From positions 248,001-312,000 of the forward strand of contig NZ_JAHVHU010000007.1 of assembly GCF_019802045.1 (NCBI RefSeq): DNA of 64,000 nt, written 5' to 3'. The notes beneath the pieces are model-generated. The model ran no database searches. It worked only from the letters and a program-made list of their open reading frames with translations, and was not told where the DNA came from. Shown in pieces: positions 46,401 through 54,938 of this stretch (the first letter of the stretch is position 1; each line of letters begins with the position of its first letter). The position numbers and the translations under genes are program-made. Source of the stretch: Membranihabitans marinus (GTDB lineage: Bacteria > Bacteroidota > Bacteroidia > Chitinophagales > Saprospiraceae).

Positions 46401-47116
46401 TGATCGATGAAAATTGGTTGCAAGCAAATGCTGTTGTTGGATTTTTCCCGGCACAGAGTGAAGGTGATAAGGTATATGTTTATGAATCGGATGGCAAGAC
46501 GGTCCGGGAAGAACTATTATTTCTTCGGCAGCAAGTCAAACGAGCCAAAGGGATTCCCAATCTGAGTCTGGCCGATTTTATTGCACCCAAATCATCGGGT
46601 AAGATGGATTATATCGGTGGATTTGCTGTGACAGCCGGCCTTGGAATAGAGGCTCACGTTCAAAAATATGTTGATGCACACGATGATTATAATAGCATCG
46701 TGCTCAAAGCGATGGCGGATCGGTGTGCGGAAGCATTGGCCGAAATGATGCATCATAAGGTGCGTACCTCTTACTGGGGATATCAACCCAATGAAAGCCT
46801 CACAAACGAAGAATTGATTCGGGAAGAATACCAGGGAATCCGTCCTGCCCCGGGTTATCCGGCCTGTCCGGACCACACGGAGAAGGAGAAATTATTCCGA
46901 CTTTTGAATGCGACAAAAAATACGCAAATAGAATTGACCGATTCGTATGCGATGTACCCTGCAGCGGCTGTATCCGGTTGGTATTTTTCACATCCGGATT
47001 CACGATATTTTGGGGTTGGCAGGATCGATCGGGATCAGGTCGAAAGCTATGCCACTATGAAAGGAATGGATATGGAAGAGATGGAGCGGTGGCTGGGGTC
47101 TTTATTGGGGTATTAA
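43451..47116 (+). CDS. metH: Cobalamin-dependent methionine synthase
   Basis: A 1221-residue full-length MetH that methylates homocysteine from methyltetrahydrofolate via cob(I)alamin. The homocysteine domain (about 1-330) has DGAMGTMIQ, a zinc cysteine in GLNCALGA and the pair in [11 protein letters not shown] near 305. The pterin domain (about 345-620) contains [14 protein letters not shown]. The cap and B12 domains follow, with the cobalt-ligand motif GDVHDIGKN near 752. The C-terminal part (about 900-1221) is the AdoMet reactivation domain with [12 protein letters not shown]. No cobalamin riboswitch is visible. It ends the mreB-metH array. Confidence 0.97.
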   Translation: MKQSIQEVLHDRIVILDGAMGTMIQDQKLSEKDFRGDEFLDHPTDVRGNNDLLNITQPAIIESIHYQYLEAGADIIETNTFNATSVSQADYSMQHLVQRINFGGAQAARKAADAYMKKHPGSSKYVAGALGPTSKTASLSPDVNRPEYRAIDYDGLHKIYKEQARALQEGGVDLFLLETVFDTLNAKAAIHAILDLEEETGRHMPLIISGTITDNSGRTLSGQTVEAFWISIAHARPLAVGLNCALGAKEMRPYLQNLASIADTYISAYPNAGLPNEMGEYDQDPEEMRAYIRDFAESHFVNIVGGCCGTTPDHIREIAEAVRGLTPRKPEPQEPYSQYSGLEALVVRPESNFINVGERTNVTGSKRFERLIKNKKYEEALEVARQQVEGGAQVIDVNMDEGLLDSADEMKNFLNMVMSEPDISRLPIMVDSSKFSVIEAGLKCVQGKCIVNSISLKEGEEEFIEHARKVRKYGAAAVVMAFDEEGQAETAERRVEICSRAYRILVEEVGFLPQDIIFDPNIFAVATGIAEHNNYAVEFIEAVKQLKKLFPLAKISGGVSNLSFSFRGNNTVREAMHASFLYHAVQAGMDMGIVNAGMMEVYADIPEKLLTLIEDVLFNRHPDATEKLVDYAEQVRNKGKKVERDLSWRKNTVEKRLEHSLVKGITEFIIEDTEEARQKYDSPLTVIEEPLMNGMSVVGDLFGAGKMFLPQVVKSARVMKLAVNYLTPYLEAEKSDEDRAVGKVLLATVKGDVHDIGKNIVGVVLACNNYKIIDMGVMVPAEKILAKAIEEKVDVIGLSGLITPSLDEMVHVAKEMTRQGFELPLLIGGATTSKIHTAVKIEPHYAPPVVHVLDASKSVSTVSSLIGENKEKKQTFIESISAEYEAIRARRKNVGKKRFVTIDEARENKLNLDWEGYTPPQPDLLGLKTFHKVDFREIKNYIDWTPYFQSWQLKGKYPDIFDDQVVGKEARKVFDDAQEMLARMIDENWLQANAVVGFFPAQSEGDKVYVYESDGKTVREELLFLRQQVKRAKGIPNLSLADFIAPKSSGKMDYIGGFAVTAGLGIEAHVQKYVDAHDDYNSIVLKAMADRCAEALAEMMHHKVRTSYWGYQPNESLTNEELIREEYQGIRPAPGYPACPDHTEKEKLFRLLNATKNTQIELTDSYAMYPAAAVSGWYFSHPDSRYFGVGRIDRDQVESYATMKGMDMEEMERWLGSLLGY

Positions 47117-47186
47117 ATGAATGGTTATTAATAAATGATGAGACAGAGCACTAATGCATCAAAAACTAAATAGCTATAGTTTTATT

Positions 47187-47276
47187 TCCCGCAGATTTAG
47201 CTGATTTTCGCAGAAATACGCTTTGAACACGCCGACGGCGTGGTAATTTCTGCGTTAATCTGCATGATCTGCGGGA
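47187..47276. repeat. Large cruciform-forming inverted repeat
   Basis: Two 31-nt arms (47187-47217 and 47246-47276; outer ends TCCCGCAGAT and ATCTGCGGGA, inner ends CGCAGAAAT and ATTTCTGCG) match at about three quarters of positions. In the centre, CACGCC and GGCGTG form a second perfect stem. It lies 70 nt after metH. It lacks a T-tract, so a dispersed intergenic repeat is more likely than a terminator. Confidence 0.75.
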
Positions 47277-47342
47277 GGTTTTGATAAGTATGGACCTTTA
47301 GAATTTGCCGTACTAGTCGATCCACAACTTAAAGCAACAACC

Positions 47343-47843
47343 ATGGAAATCATCGTACAAAAAGGAGATATCACCAAAGTCAAAGCTGATGCCATTGTAA
47401 ACGCAGCGAATTCATCCCTGCTGGGAGGAGGAGGTGTAGATGGCGCTATTCATCGGGCTGGCGGACCCGCAATACTTGAAGCGTGTAAGAAAATACGTGA
47501 AAAACAGGGTGAATGTCCGCCTGGCGAAGCTGTGATAACAACCGCCGGTGACCTGGATGCCCGGTATGTGATCCATACAGTTGGTCCGGTATGGAAAGGA
47601 GGAGGTCATGATGAAGCGAACTTATTGCGGAAGTGTTATGAAAATTCTTTAGCGCTGGCTGAAGCGAATGAATTAACTTCGATCGCTTTCCCCAATATAG
47701 CGACCGGCGTGTATAATTTTCCCAAAGCCAAAGCAGCCCATATTGCTTTGGACGTGGTCAGGAATACGACTTCTGATTATCTGAAGACGGTGTACTTTGT
47801 ATGTTTTGGCGAGGATAATTATGAGTTGTACCTAAAGGCCTAA
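47343..47843 (+). CDS. Macro domain protein (O-acetyl-ADP-ribose deacetylase-like)
   Basis: A 166-residue single macro domain. [20 protein letters not shown] (residues 15-34), with the conserved Asn and Gly-rich loop, GAIHRAGG and the second loop [12 protein letters not shown] form the ADP-ribose pocket of the MacroD/YmdB class. Such enzymes hydrolyse O-acetyl-ADP-ribose and remove ADP-ribose from acidic residues. It is cytosolic and monocistronic, between metH and a secreted giant protein. Confidence 0.93.
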   Translation: MEIIVQKGDITKVKADAIVNAANSSLLGGGGVDGAIHRAGGPAILEACKKIREKQGECPPGEAVITTAGDLDARYVIHTVGPVWKGGGHDEANLLRKCYENSLALAEANELTSIAFPNIATGVYNFPKAKAAHIALDVVRNTTSDYLKTVYFVCFGEDNYELYLKA

Positions 47844-48098
47844 GGTGTGCAAGTCGCTTTGCATAAATGATCTATACCAGATATCGACCCCTGGACTATA
47901 TGGACCCATCGTATTCTAAAAAATGGAGGATTCACGTCGTTTCTGGGGATATTTTATAATTAACAGCATCGAAATACCGATTTGGTCTATTCTTTGTTTA
48001 CAGTGAATAAGAAAAACCTGAAATGTGTATTCCCATCTTACTCATCGTTTTTTAAATGGTTATGGCGAAATGATGTTTCCGGATAGTAAAGACAGATT

Positions 48099-50579
48099 AT
48101 GAAATTTGGCTTGGTTATTCCATTTTGGTTAATGGCTTTTTCACTTTTTTCACAGAAATGTGCGTCAGTGGACATCGACCCTATTGAATATTTTGAAGTA
48201 ACCGCACAAGGTGATCGTCAGATACAATCGTATTTGGTTCCATGCTCGAAAAGTGGAGATCTGAAATTTAAGTTGCCTTCCAAGGCTTTGGTGGGATATG
48301 TTGATCCTGAACCTTCCACGCCTCCCGGTATTTTACTGGTTGTTATGAAACGAGATCCGGGGAAGTCTGTGCTGACCATCGATGAATTCAATGACGCGGT
48401 TTACAAGGATATCAATGGTTTACCGTTGTATTTTTCCGATCCGTCAAAGTTGATTGATATCTCCACACTAACGAATCTGGACAATGTGTCTGGTGCATTT
48501 TTTCTCATGCCGGTGATGGTGTCCAATACCAATGGAACCGATCCCGACACTTGGATGGAAGAAGATTGTGTCAAGTTGTTTAGACACTCCGCCATCCATA
48601 TGGTCTATTCTCCGGAACAGCACGAATTGGTTCATTTTGATGAAATTTCATTTACGAACTGGCCCGTTGACACATCCATAACAGACTTTTTTGACTTTTC
48701 TTTTACAGATCAGGAAACTGGTGAAGAAATCTCCTTTGTGATGACGGACAATCGATCGTTTCGTCTGCAGTTCCCTAAATCAAAAGGTGTATTCAATTTT
48801 GAAATTACCTGGAAAAATTACGATTGTTCTACTCTTGAAATTGGTAAAAACTGGGCTTTTCCGGCCGTGGAGCTCATCGCTGATACCGTCACCGGATATC
48901 GGAACAGCAGTCTAGGTGTCCCGGTACGTGTCCGAAATTTTGAATCAGTGTCAGGGCTCAGCGCTGTCCTATCCTGGCATACGGATTCTTTGGCTTATTC
49001 AGGAATTAGTCATGTCCACCCAGCTTTGGAGCCCTATTTGGAGTTTGCTTCTGTGGATCATGGTGGTAATATGGAAGGGGTGAAGATCCGTTTTCCCTCC
49101 GGGTTGGATACCCTGACCCTGACCGACAGCAGTGTTCTGTTCGAATGGTGCGGAAAGCCACTCACCGACGAAGGAACTACGATTCCCCTGCGATTCCGCG
49201 ACCAGGATGATCCGGCATCGTCTTTTTATATCCATGGTTTGGAGGCTGATTTTCTTTTGGGAGACGGTTCGATTGAAGTGCTGAAGGACCGGGAACTGAT
49301 CTACGACCTCAATCAATTGTGTAACACCATGGATGGAACACATCGGATCAAACTGGATGTAATCAGTGAGCCGGCATACCCTTATACGTATTCCTTCCAT
49401 TCTGTCGAGGTTCCGGATTCAATGGTAGTATCGACCCCGTTTGTTATTCCGGATGTGCCACCCGGGCATTATGAATTCACCATTCGGGATTCCTTTGGCT
49501 TTGAAATCACAGAAGATTTTATCGTTCTGGAACAAGTTCCTCCCAACTTTGAAGTAAATATCGATGCCAGTCGCGTAATACAACCGACCTGCATCGACCC
49601 GATGGGCGGGCAGCTTGCGGTAGCTGTTGCACCATCCAATCAAAACTATCAATATGAACTGCTCCATGGTAGTGCATCATTTATTGATGATATCGTGTCC
49701 GGCCTGGAACCGGGAAAGTATACCATACGGGCAAAAGACGAAGAAGGATGTGTAGATACGGTAAGTTACACTCTCACGAATCCGGAGGAAATCTATGTGA
49801 CGTGGGATGCTGCCTCTATGGTGTTGTGTCCGGGGGATGATGAAGTGCATTTTGAGGTGCAGGATTTAAATGATCCACCAGATCCGTCCCTCCAATATCA
49901 GATTGAGGGCGGGCCTGTCCTAAACGTCGGCTCGGTGGCCAGCTTCACGGATCCTGGAACTTACCAGGTACAGCTCTGGAATGAGGATGAATGTACACTG
50001 GATACGAGCGTGACGGTCTATGCCGGGCCCGAGAAATTGACGGTGTGGGATACTGCCGCTATACGGATTAATATTCATGATACTTTAAACTATGCGGTGG
50101 CGGAGCCGACGGGGTTGACCGATATTTCCTGGCAATACAGCAGTGTGGAGATCAGCGATCAAGTGGATATGGAGTATGTGCCTCAGGAAAGTGGAGAATT
50201 ACTTTTTTCAGCAGAGGTCTACGATCGGTGTATGTATACAGATACCTTGTTGGTTGAAGTATTTATTCCGGATTATAGTAAAACGGACTACCAATTTCCC
50301 AATGTGTTTACACCAAATGGAGACGGGATGAATGATTATTATAGTGTCGCTCCTATGGACAACATCAAGCAGATCCTGCAATTAGAGATTTTTGACCGGT
50401 ATGGGAATGCGATCTATAAGGAGGATTATTCCGATGCATCGGGTTCTTTGCAGCGGGGCTGGAATGGATATTACGGTGAACAAGAAGCCGAATCGGGCGT
50501 ATATGTGGTACAGGTGGCCTTGGAATTGTTGAATGGTCAAAAAAAACAGGTGGGGTTTGATGTATTGTTATTGCGGTGA
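48099..50579 (+). CDS. Secreted protein with gliding-motility/T9SS type B C-terminal domain
   Basis: An 826-residue exported protein with a Sec signal peptide (about 1-19) and a C-terminal domain (about 735-826) of the gliding-motility-associated CHU_C type: FPNVFTPNGDGMNDYYSV, LEIFDRYGNAIYKE and WNGYYGEQEAESGVYVV. That domain directs proteins through the type IX secretion system to the cell surface. The middle contains beta-sandwich modules (roughly 280-400 cohesin-like, 410-640 with SprB-like repeats such as GLEPGKYTIRAKDEEGC). Role: surface adhesion or motility, not further defined. It stands alone with 255 nt of AT-rich spacer upstream. Confidence 0.9.
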   Translation: MKFGLVIPFWLMAFSLFSQKCASVDIDPIEYFEVTAQGDRQIQSYLVPCSKSGDLKFKLPSKALVGYVDPEPSTPPGILLVVMKRDPGKSVLTIDEFNDAVYKDINGLPLYFSDPSKLIDISTLTNLDNVSGAFFLMPVMVSNTNGTDPDTWMEEDCVKLFRHSAIHMVYSPEQHELVHFDEISFTNWPVDTSITDFFDFSFTDQETGEEISFVMTDNRSFRLQFPKSKGVFNFEITWKNYDCSTLEIGKNWAFPAVELIADTVTGYRNSSLGVPVRVRNFESVSGLSAVLSWHTDSLAYSGISHVHPALEPYLEFASVDHGGNMEGVKIRFPSGLDTLTLTDSSVLFEWCGKPLTDEGTTIPLRFRDQDDPASSFYIHGLEADFLLGDGSIEVLKDRELIYDLNQLCNTMDGTHRIKLDVISEPAYPYTYSFHSVEVPDSMVVSTPFVIPDVPPGHYEFTIRDSFGFEITEDFIVLEQVPPNFEVNIDASRVIQPTCIDPMGGQLAVAVAPSNQNYQYELLHGSASFIDDIVSGLEPGKYTIRAKDEEGCVDTVSYTLTNPEEIYVTWDAASMVLCPGDDEVHFEVQDLNDPPDPSLQYQIEGGPVLNVGSVASFTDPGTYQVQLWNEDECTLDTSVTVYAGPEKLTVWDTAAIRINIHDTLNYAVAEPTGLTDISWQYSSVEISDQVDMEYVPQESGELLFSAEVYDRCMYTDTLLVEVFIPDYSKTDYQFPNVFTPNGDGMNDYYSVAPMDNIKQILQLEIFDRYGNAIYKEDYSDASGSLQRGWNGYYGEQEAESGVYVVQVALELLNGQKKQVGFDVLLLR

Positions 50580-50632
50580 TGTCAGCGATGCAGGTGTTTT
50601 TGAAAGGGTGTCCTACGATTTGAATGTAACCG

Positions 50633-51715
50633 CTACTCCCCGATGCCATACCACCGGACGGCGTTGGTATAATAAATTTTATCCACCACTGCGGCCGGAA
50701 GTTTGAGTCCGTGAAAAGGAGCATTGATCAGTTCGCTCTCCATTTTCTCATCCGTTACAAAGTATTGCCAGTCCCGCTTCCAAGTATTCTCCATATTCTG
50801 GTGGAGCTCATCACGGGGTGTATTGCCTCCGTCGCCCATATCAGTTCCATACATGATCCGGTCTTGATACCGGATAAAAAATTCACGTACCCTTTCGCGA
50901 TCTTTGGAGGTTTGATAAAAGATTTGTCCCATACGAGCCGCCAATTCCACGGACATATTGGGAAAACGGTCCAGCCTTTCTGCTATTTCATCGACGCTCC
51001 ATTCCAGGCTGGCCAGATGCGCGGCCACAAAAGTGAGCTCCGGATTTTGCTCCAGCATATGATCACGGGCATCAATTTGGTCCTGATAAGAAGGCATTTC
51101 CGGCTGGAGATACATGTGGTACTCTGGATGGCGCTGGAAATAGTTCCGGTCATTGTTCGTAGTCATAGCATCGAGGGGTAACCAGCAGTTTTTCGGTTCA
51201 CCGATATGTCCCATCAGGGTTTTATTTCGGTTTTGGATGTACTGAAAAATGGGTTTAAATTTTGGATCATCAATCATGATGAGTTCGCCGGCCTGATCCC
51301 GGGAAACCATCCCTATGTTTTTCCAGACCTTGACTCCGAGTGCGCCCTGATCAAAACAGCTGTCCAGCCAGGTGATAACTTTTTCTTCCCACTGCGGATC
51401 ATCCCAATCCGAGACTGCAAAAGCCGTGACCATCTGTACTGTTTCCGGGAAGTTTTGATGTTGTATGAGGCCGTGGTGGTATTTGGTGTGTACGTCTTCC
51501 CAACCTTTGGTATATTCGAGGGAGACATTGATCAACCGAAAATTATCTTTTTTGGCTTTTTCTACAAAGTCAGGTCGTTCTGTGTTGATGTGAATGTGGA
51601 CATCATATTTGGGGACCGAGGTGTAGTCATCTGTGGTGTAGTAGGTTTGGCTGATAAGCTCCATGCCTGTATATAGCAGAAGCAGCATCAAGAAAAAAAT
51701 ATTATTTATCGGCAT
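50633..51715 (-). CDS. Exported amidohydrolase-family protein
   Basis: A 360-residue TIM-barrel metal-dependent hydrolase (amidohydrolase-2 class). The N-terminus has a signal-like hydrophobic stretch (residues 5-20). The metal-binding HxH is in KYDVHIHINTERP (His 40 and 42), further ligands lie in LMGHIGEP and FVAAHLASLEW, and the terminal Asp is in YGTDMGDGG near residue 300. Members include decarboxylases and lactonases; the substrate is unknown. No linked genes suggest a pathway. It converges on the T9SS cargo gene. Confidence 0.88.
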   Translation of the reverse strand: MPINNIFFLMLLLLYTGMELISQTYYTTDDYTSVPKYDVHIHINTERPDFVEKAKKDNFRLINVSLEYTKGWEDVHTKYHHGLIQHQNFPETVQMVTAFAVSDWDDPQWEEKVITWLDSCFDQGALGVKVWKNIGMVSRDQAGELIMIDDPKFKPIFQYIQNRNKTLMGHIGEPKNCWLPLDAMTTNNDRNYFQRHPEYHMYLQPEMPSYQDQIDARDHMLEQNPELTFVAAHLASLEWSVDEIAERLDRFPNMSVELAARMGQIFYQTSKDRERVREFFIRYQDRIMYGTDMGDGGNTPRDELHQNMENTWKRDWQYFVTDEKMESELINAPFHGLKLPAAVVDKIYYTNAVRWYGIGE

Positions 51716-51801
51716 ATAGTTCGTTCCGTATGTTGATCCGTAATATACTATAATTCGAGTTATGATATAACGGTTAGTATGTTAAAAAGCTGCAGGAGTG
51801 A

Positions 51802-53163
51802 CTACCCATATTTATCAATAAACCAGGATAAGCATTGATCCAAATAAGTGCCTAAATAATAAGGAACATTCATGAGATAAAATAATTTACCTTTTCGGGT
51901 TCTGGTCTTTTCTAATTTAAATTCTCCGGCATACATTCTTACGGCCAAAGAGTGTGGAGCCCTGTCAATAAACTCATGCAGTGATTTCAGCGAACCGGTG
52001 GCACCCGATTTGATTTCAATGGGTACGAGAAGACCTTGACTACTATACAGTAAATCAACTTCAGCAGAAGATTGAGTTTTATCACGGACCCAGAAATTGG
52101 GTTTTTTGTAGCTGGTGGTATTCATTGATATCAGTTCCTGGGTGATCATATGAGGGATAATTGCCCCCCTGTAGGCGCTATTGAGGTCGTCCATGAGGAG
52201 CATATCTGCCTGGATGTTCAATTCAAAATTAAGCAGTCCTGTATCCATAAATTGTAATCTTGGGGATTTCTTGTAATCAGGAATGACTGGTGGCTTTGTG
52301 CTCGTACTGGGATATATGATCTGGATAACCTTAGCTTGGTCGAGACTCCGAAAGGCTGCACTTACTTCCCGTGATTTGTAATTTGAATAACCAAAATTCT
52401 GAAATTTGATCCGCTTATCGACCAAGGCAGGTGCGGTCTCCATTATATGCCTGATCACTTTCATCTCAGTTGAATTTTCCGCATATTTTCCCACATCATC
52501 TTTATAGGTATCCCAGATGCTTTCATAAGTGGGAATTAATCCGGCCAGGTCTTTCGTAATACTGTATCGAGCTACAATTTCGGGCATGCCTCCAACAATA
52601 CAATATCGATGAAATAAACTCAATACGGTGCTGTGGACGGTCTTGTCCAATGGCACGGTTTTCAGATGATCGTGGAGTAAGTCGTGACCGATTCCTTTCA
52701 AATATTCCTGAAAATTCAGTGGGAATAAGTACATATAATTCACTCTGCCAACGGGAAAGCTTTTGACATCTTTCAGTCTGTGTTCAAGTAGAGAGCCTGC
52801 TGAGACCACATGGAGGTCAGGTACTTCTTCATATAAGTAACGTAAGAAGCCTATCGTTTTTGGAGATTCCTGTATTTCATCAATGAACAGCAGGGTGCCT
52901 TTCCATTCGGTTGCAGACAGATTTTTTTGTAAGGACAGTACTTCAATCAGTCGTTGTGCAGAATCAACTTGCTGGATGATCCTCTGATTCTCGGTTTTTT
53001 CAAGATTAAATTCAATAAAATGCCTGTATGTTTCCCCGAATTGTCTGATTATGGTGGTTTTGCCTACTTGTCGGGCTCCTCGAATGATCAATGGCTTGCG
53101 CTGGTAGTTTTGCTTCCATTGCATTAGGTCAGACCAAATATTTCTTTCAAAAAGTGAGTTCAT
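51802..53163 (-). CDS. AAA family ATPase with DUF4143 domain
   Basis: A 453-residue protein: AAA_14 ATPase at the N-terminus with Walker A GARQVGKTTI (about 30-39) and Walker B LLFIDEIQES near 100, then a DUF4143 domain (about 220-390). The DUF4143 end contains AEVDLLYSSQGLLVPIEIKS, an E-x-D...ExK arrangement typical of restriction-endonuclease-like nuclease folds. These genes are frequent in Bacteroidota and archaea, often mobile and in many copies; the role is unknown. It is preceded by a duplicated 15-mer in its promoter region and by hairpin repeats. Confidence 0.9.
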   Translation of the reverse strand: MNSLFERNIWSDLMQWKQNYQRKPLIIRGARQVGKTTIIRQFGETYRHFIEFNLEKTENQRIIQQVDSAQRLIEVLSLQKNLSATEWKGTLLFIDEIQESPKTIGFLRYLYEEVPDLHVVSAGSLLEHRLKDVKSFPVGRVNYMYLFPLNFQEYLKGIGHDLLHDHLKTVPLDKTVHSTVLSLFHRYCIVGGMPEIVARYSITKDLAGLIPTYESIWDTYKDDVGKYAENSTEMKVIRHIMETAPALVDKRIKFQNFGYSNYKSREVSAAFRSLDQAKVIQIIYPSTSTKPPVIPDYKKSPRLQFMDTGLLNFELNIQADMLLMDDLNSAYRGAIIPHMITQELISMNTTSYKKPNFWVRDKTQSSAEVDLLYSSQGLLVPIEIKSGATGSLKSLHEFIDRAPHSLAVRMYAGEFKLEKTRTRKGKLFYLMNVPYYLGTYLDQCLSWFIDKYG

Positions 53164-53177
53164 TATTTATTAATTGA

Positions 53178-53225
53178 AACAAAACAAGGGTAAATATAAA
53201 TAAATAATGTAACAAAACAAGGGTA
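53178..53225 (-). promoter_or_regulatory. Duplicated 15-mer upstream of the DUF4143 ATPase gene
   Basis: The sequence TACCCTTGTTTTGTT (minus strand) occurs at 53178-53192 and 53211-53225, 33 bp apart. Each copy contains TACCCTTG, one base from the -7 consensus TAnnTTTG, and the nearer copy lies 15 nt from the start codon. It could be a tandem promoter or an operator. Confidence 0.45.
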
Positions 53226-53271
53226 GATGATGTGGTATATTGTAAAAGCCCTATTTGAGCTTGATTCAATA

Positions 53272-53425
53272 GACCTTGGAGAGGTCATAAGTAAGTAGGC
53301 AGATGGTTTTGCAGTATTCATCGACTTCGGAGAAGTCGCAATGTCTAAGCATACATTCCGACCTCTCTGAGGTCGATATTTTGACAATAACCGTTGCTAA
53401 CATACTTCGACCTGCGCTGCAGGTC
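53272..53425. repeat. Array of four short hairpins
   Basis: Four 3-nt-loop hairpins occur in 154 nt: GACCTT-GGA-GAGGTC (53272-53286, one G-T pair), CGACTTC-GGA-GAAGTCG (53322-53338), CGACCTC-TCT-GAGGTCG (53359-53375) and GACCTGC-GCT-GCAGGTC (53409-53425). The linker CTAACATACTT before the last one recurs at 31.09 kb. The rest of the 53164-53880 gap holds no recognised gene. Confidence 0.75.
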
Positions 53426-53866
53426 TGATTATAATCTACATTTAGAGCGCTATAGTACGTACCCCAACTTGTCAGTGAATTTGCACGCATAATTCACCTT
53501 ACATATTTTTTTTTGAGAGTGGACATACTGCTTGAAAAAAATTTACTACTTACGCCAATGATCTCCCATATACGATACAAGGGGGCGGTGGTTATTTTTA
53601 TTTTACGAGGTCAGTATGTCTTTGTGGGAAGTGAAGAATTCACAAGCGAAATCTGTAATGTAAACTGATCGCACAAATTCTTTGACTTGTTGGGGATGGG
53701 AGCGCTTCATATAATGCATACAATTTCTGATTTGGTGCACTAGATCTAATAATCTAATTGGTCAATTCTGTTCACAATTTATTCCTCCGTGAATTTCTCT
53801 GTGGTACTTAGTAAAACAAAGAATGTTATCTACCTGAACGTTCGTTCTGATATAGCAAAAAAACAC

Positions 53867-53874
53867 TATATTTG
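53867..53874 (+). promoter_or_regulatory. -7 element of the ruvB promoter
   Basis: TATATTTG is a perfect TAnnTTTG box whose last base is 7 nt before the ruvB ATG at 53881. With the usual spacing, transcription would start at or within a base or two of the ATG, giving a leaderless message. Confidence 0.55.
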
Positions 53875-53880
53875 TTTTCT

Positions 53881-54918
53881 ATGAATCCACATTTAGATGC
53901 TACCGGAGAAAGTGCTTCAGCAGAAGAAAAACAGATCGACAAGGCTTTACGGCCCGAAAGTCTGAATGATTTTTCAGGACAGGAAAAGCTGGTGGAAAAT
54001 CTGTCGATTTTCATCGCCGCAGCTAATATGCGCGGAGATTCACTTGATCACGTTATTCTCCACGGTCCGCCCGGTCTGGGTAAAACCACCCTGGCCTACA
54101 TTATTTCTACAGAAATGGGGTGTGAACTTAAATCTACCAGCGGACCAGTACTTGAGAAACCCGGCGATCTGGCGGGACTGCTTACCAACCTCAACCCCGG
54201 AGATGTCCTTTTTATCGATGAAATTCACCGGCTGAATACTGTTGTAGAGGAATATCTTTATTCCGCCATGGAGGATTTCAAGATCGATATCATGATCGAA
54301 AGTGGGCCCAGTGCCAAGAATATTCAGATTTCATTGCACCCCTTTACCCTGGTCGGTGCTACGACCCGGATGGGATTGATCAGTGCCCCCATGCGAGCGC
54401 GGTTTGGAATCAATTTTCACCTGGATTATTATGATCACGATACTTTGCAACGTATCGTAAAGCGGTCCGCCGGGCTGCTGCAGGTGGAAGTGGATGAAAA
54501 AGGATCACGGGAAATAGCGCGACGAAGTCGTGGTACGCCACGTATTGCCAACGCTTTGTTGCGACGGGTTCGTGATTTTGCGCAAATAAAAGGATCCGGA
54601 AAAATTGATCTGGCCATTGCCCGGTATGCCCTGGACGCATTGCAGGTGGATGACCATGGGTTGGACGAAATGGATAATAAGATTTTGTCTGCCATCATCG
54701 ACAAGTTTCAGGGTGGACCCGTGGGCATCGGATCCATTGGTACGGCGGTCGGTGAAGAAGCTGGAACCATTGAGGAGGTCTATGAGCCCTATCTGATTAT
54801 GGAAGGTTTTATTCAGCGAACTTCCAGGGGACGGATTGTCATGGAAAAAGCCTATGAACACCTTGGGAAGCCGATCCCTCAACAACACTCCGGCGGGTTG
54901 TTTGATGGTCTTGAGTAG
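53881..54918 (+). CDS. ruvB: Holliday junction branch migration ATPase RuvB
   Basis: A 345-residue AAA+ motor that drives branch migration with RuvA. Walker [15 protein letters not shown] near 61, Walker [10 protein letters not shown] near 110, sensor [10 protein letters not shown] near 160 and the C-terminal winged-helix domain with RTSRGRIV are all present. A TTG at 53872 would extend it by three residues, but ATG 53881 ([11 protein letters not shown]) fits the family and the promoter position. The next gene, a quinone-reductase/UbiA fusion, starts 20 nt later and may be cotranscribed. Confidence 0.96.
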   Translation: MNPHLDATGESASAEEKQIDKALRPESLNDFSGQEKLVENLSIFIAAANMRGDSLDHVILHGPPGLGKTTLAYIISTEMGCELKSTSGPVLEKPGDLAGLLTNLNPGDVLFIDEIHRLNTVVEEYLYSAMEDFKIDIMIESGPSAKNIQISLHPFTLVGATTRMGLISAPMRARFGINFHLDYYDHDTLQRIVKRSAGLLQVEVDEKGSREIARRSRGTPRIANALLRRVRDFAQIKGSGKIDLAIARYALDALQVDDHGLDEMDNKILSAIIDKFQGGPVGIGSIGTAVGEEAGTIEEVYEPYLIMEGFIQRTSRGRIVMEKAYEHLGKPIPQQHSGGLFDGLE

Positions 54919-54938
54919 GAATAAAATCGAAATACCTT

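Noticed and set aside
53163-53490. Minus-strand short frames in the 53.2-53.5 kb spacer
   Set aside because: They run through the direct repeats and hairpin array and have no coding character.
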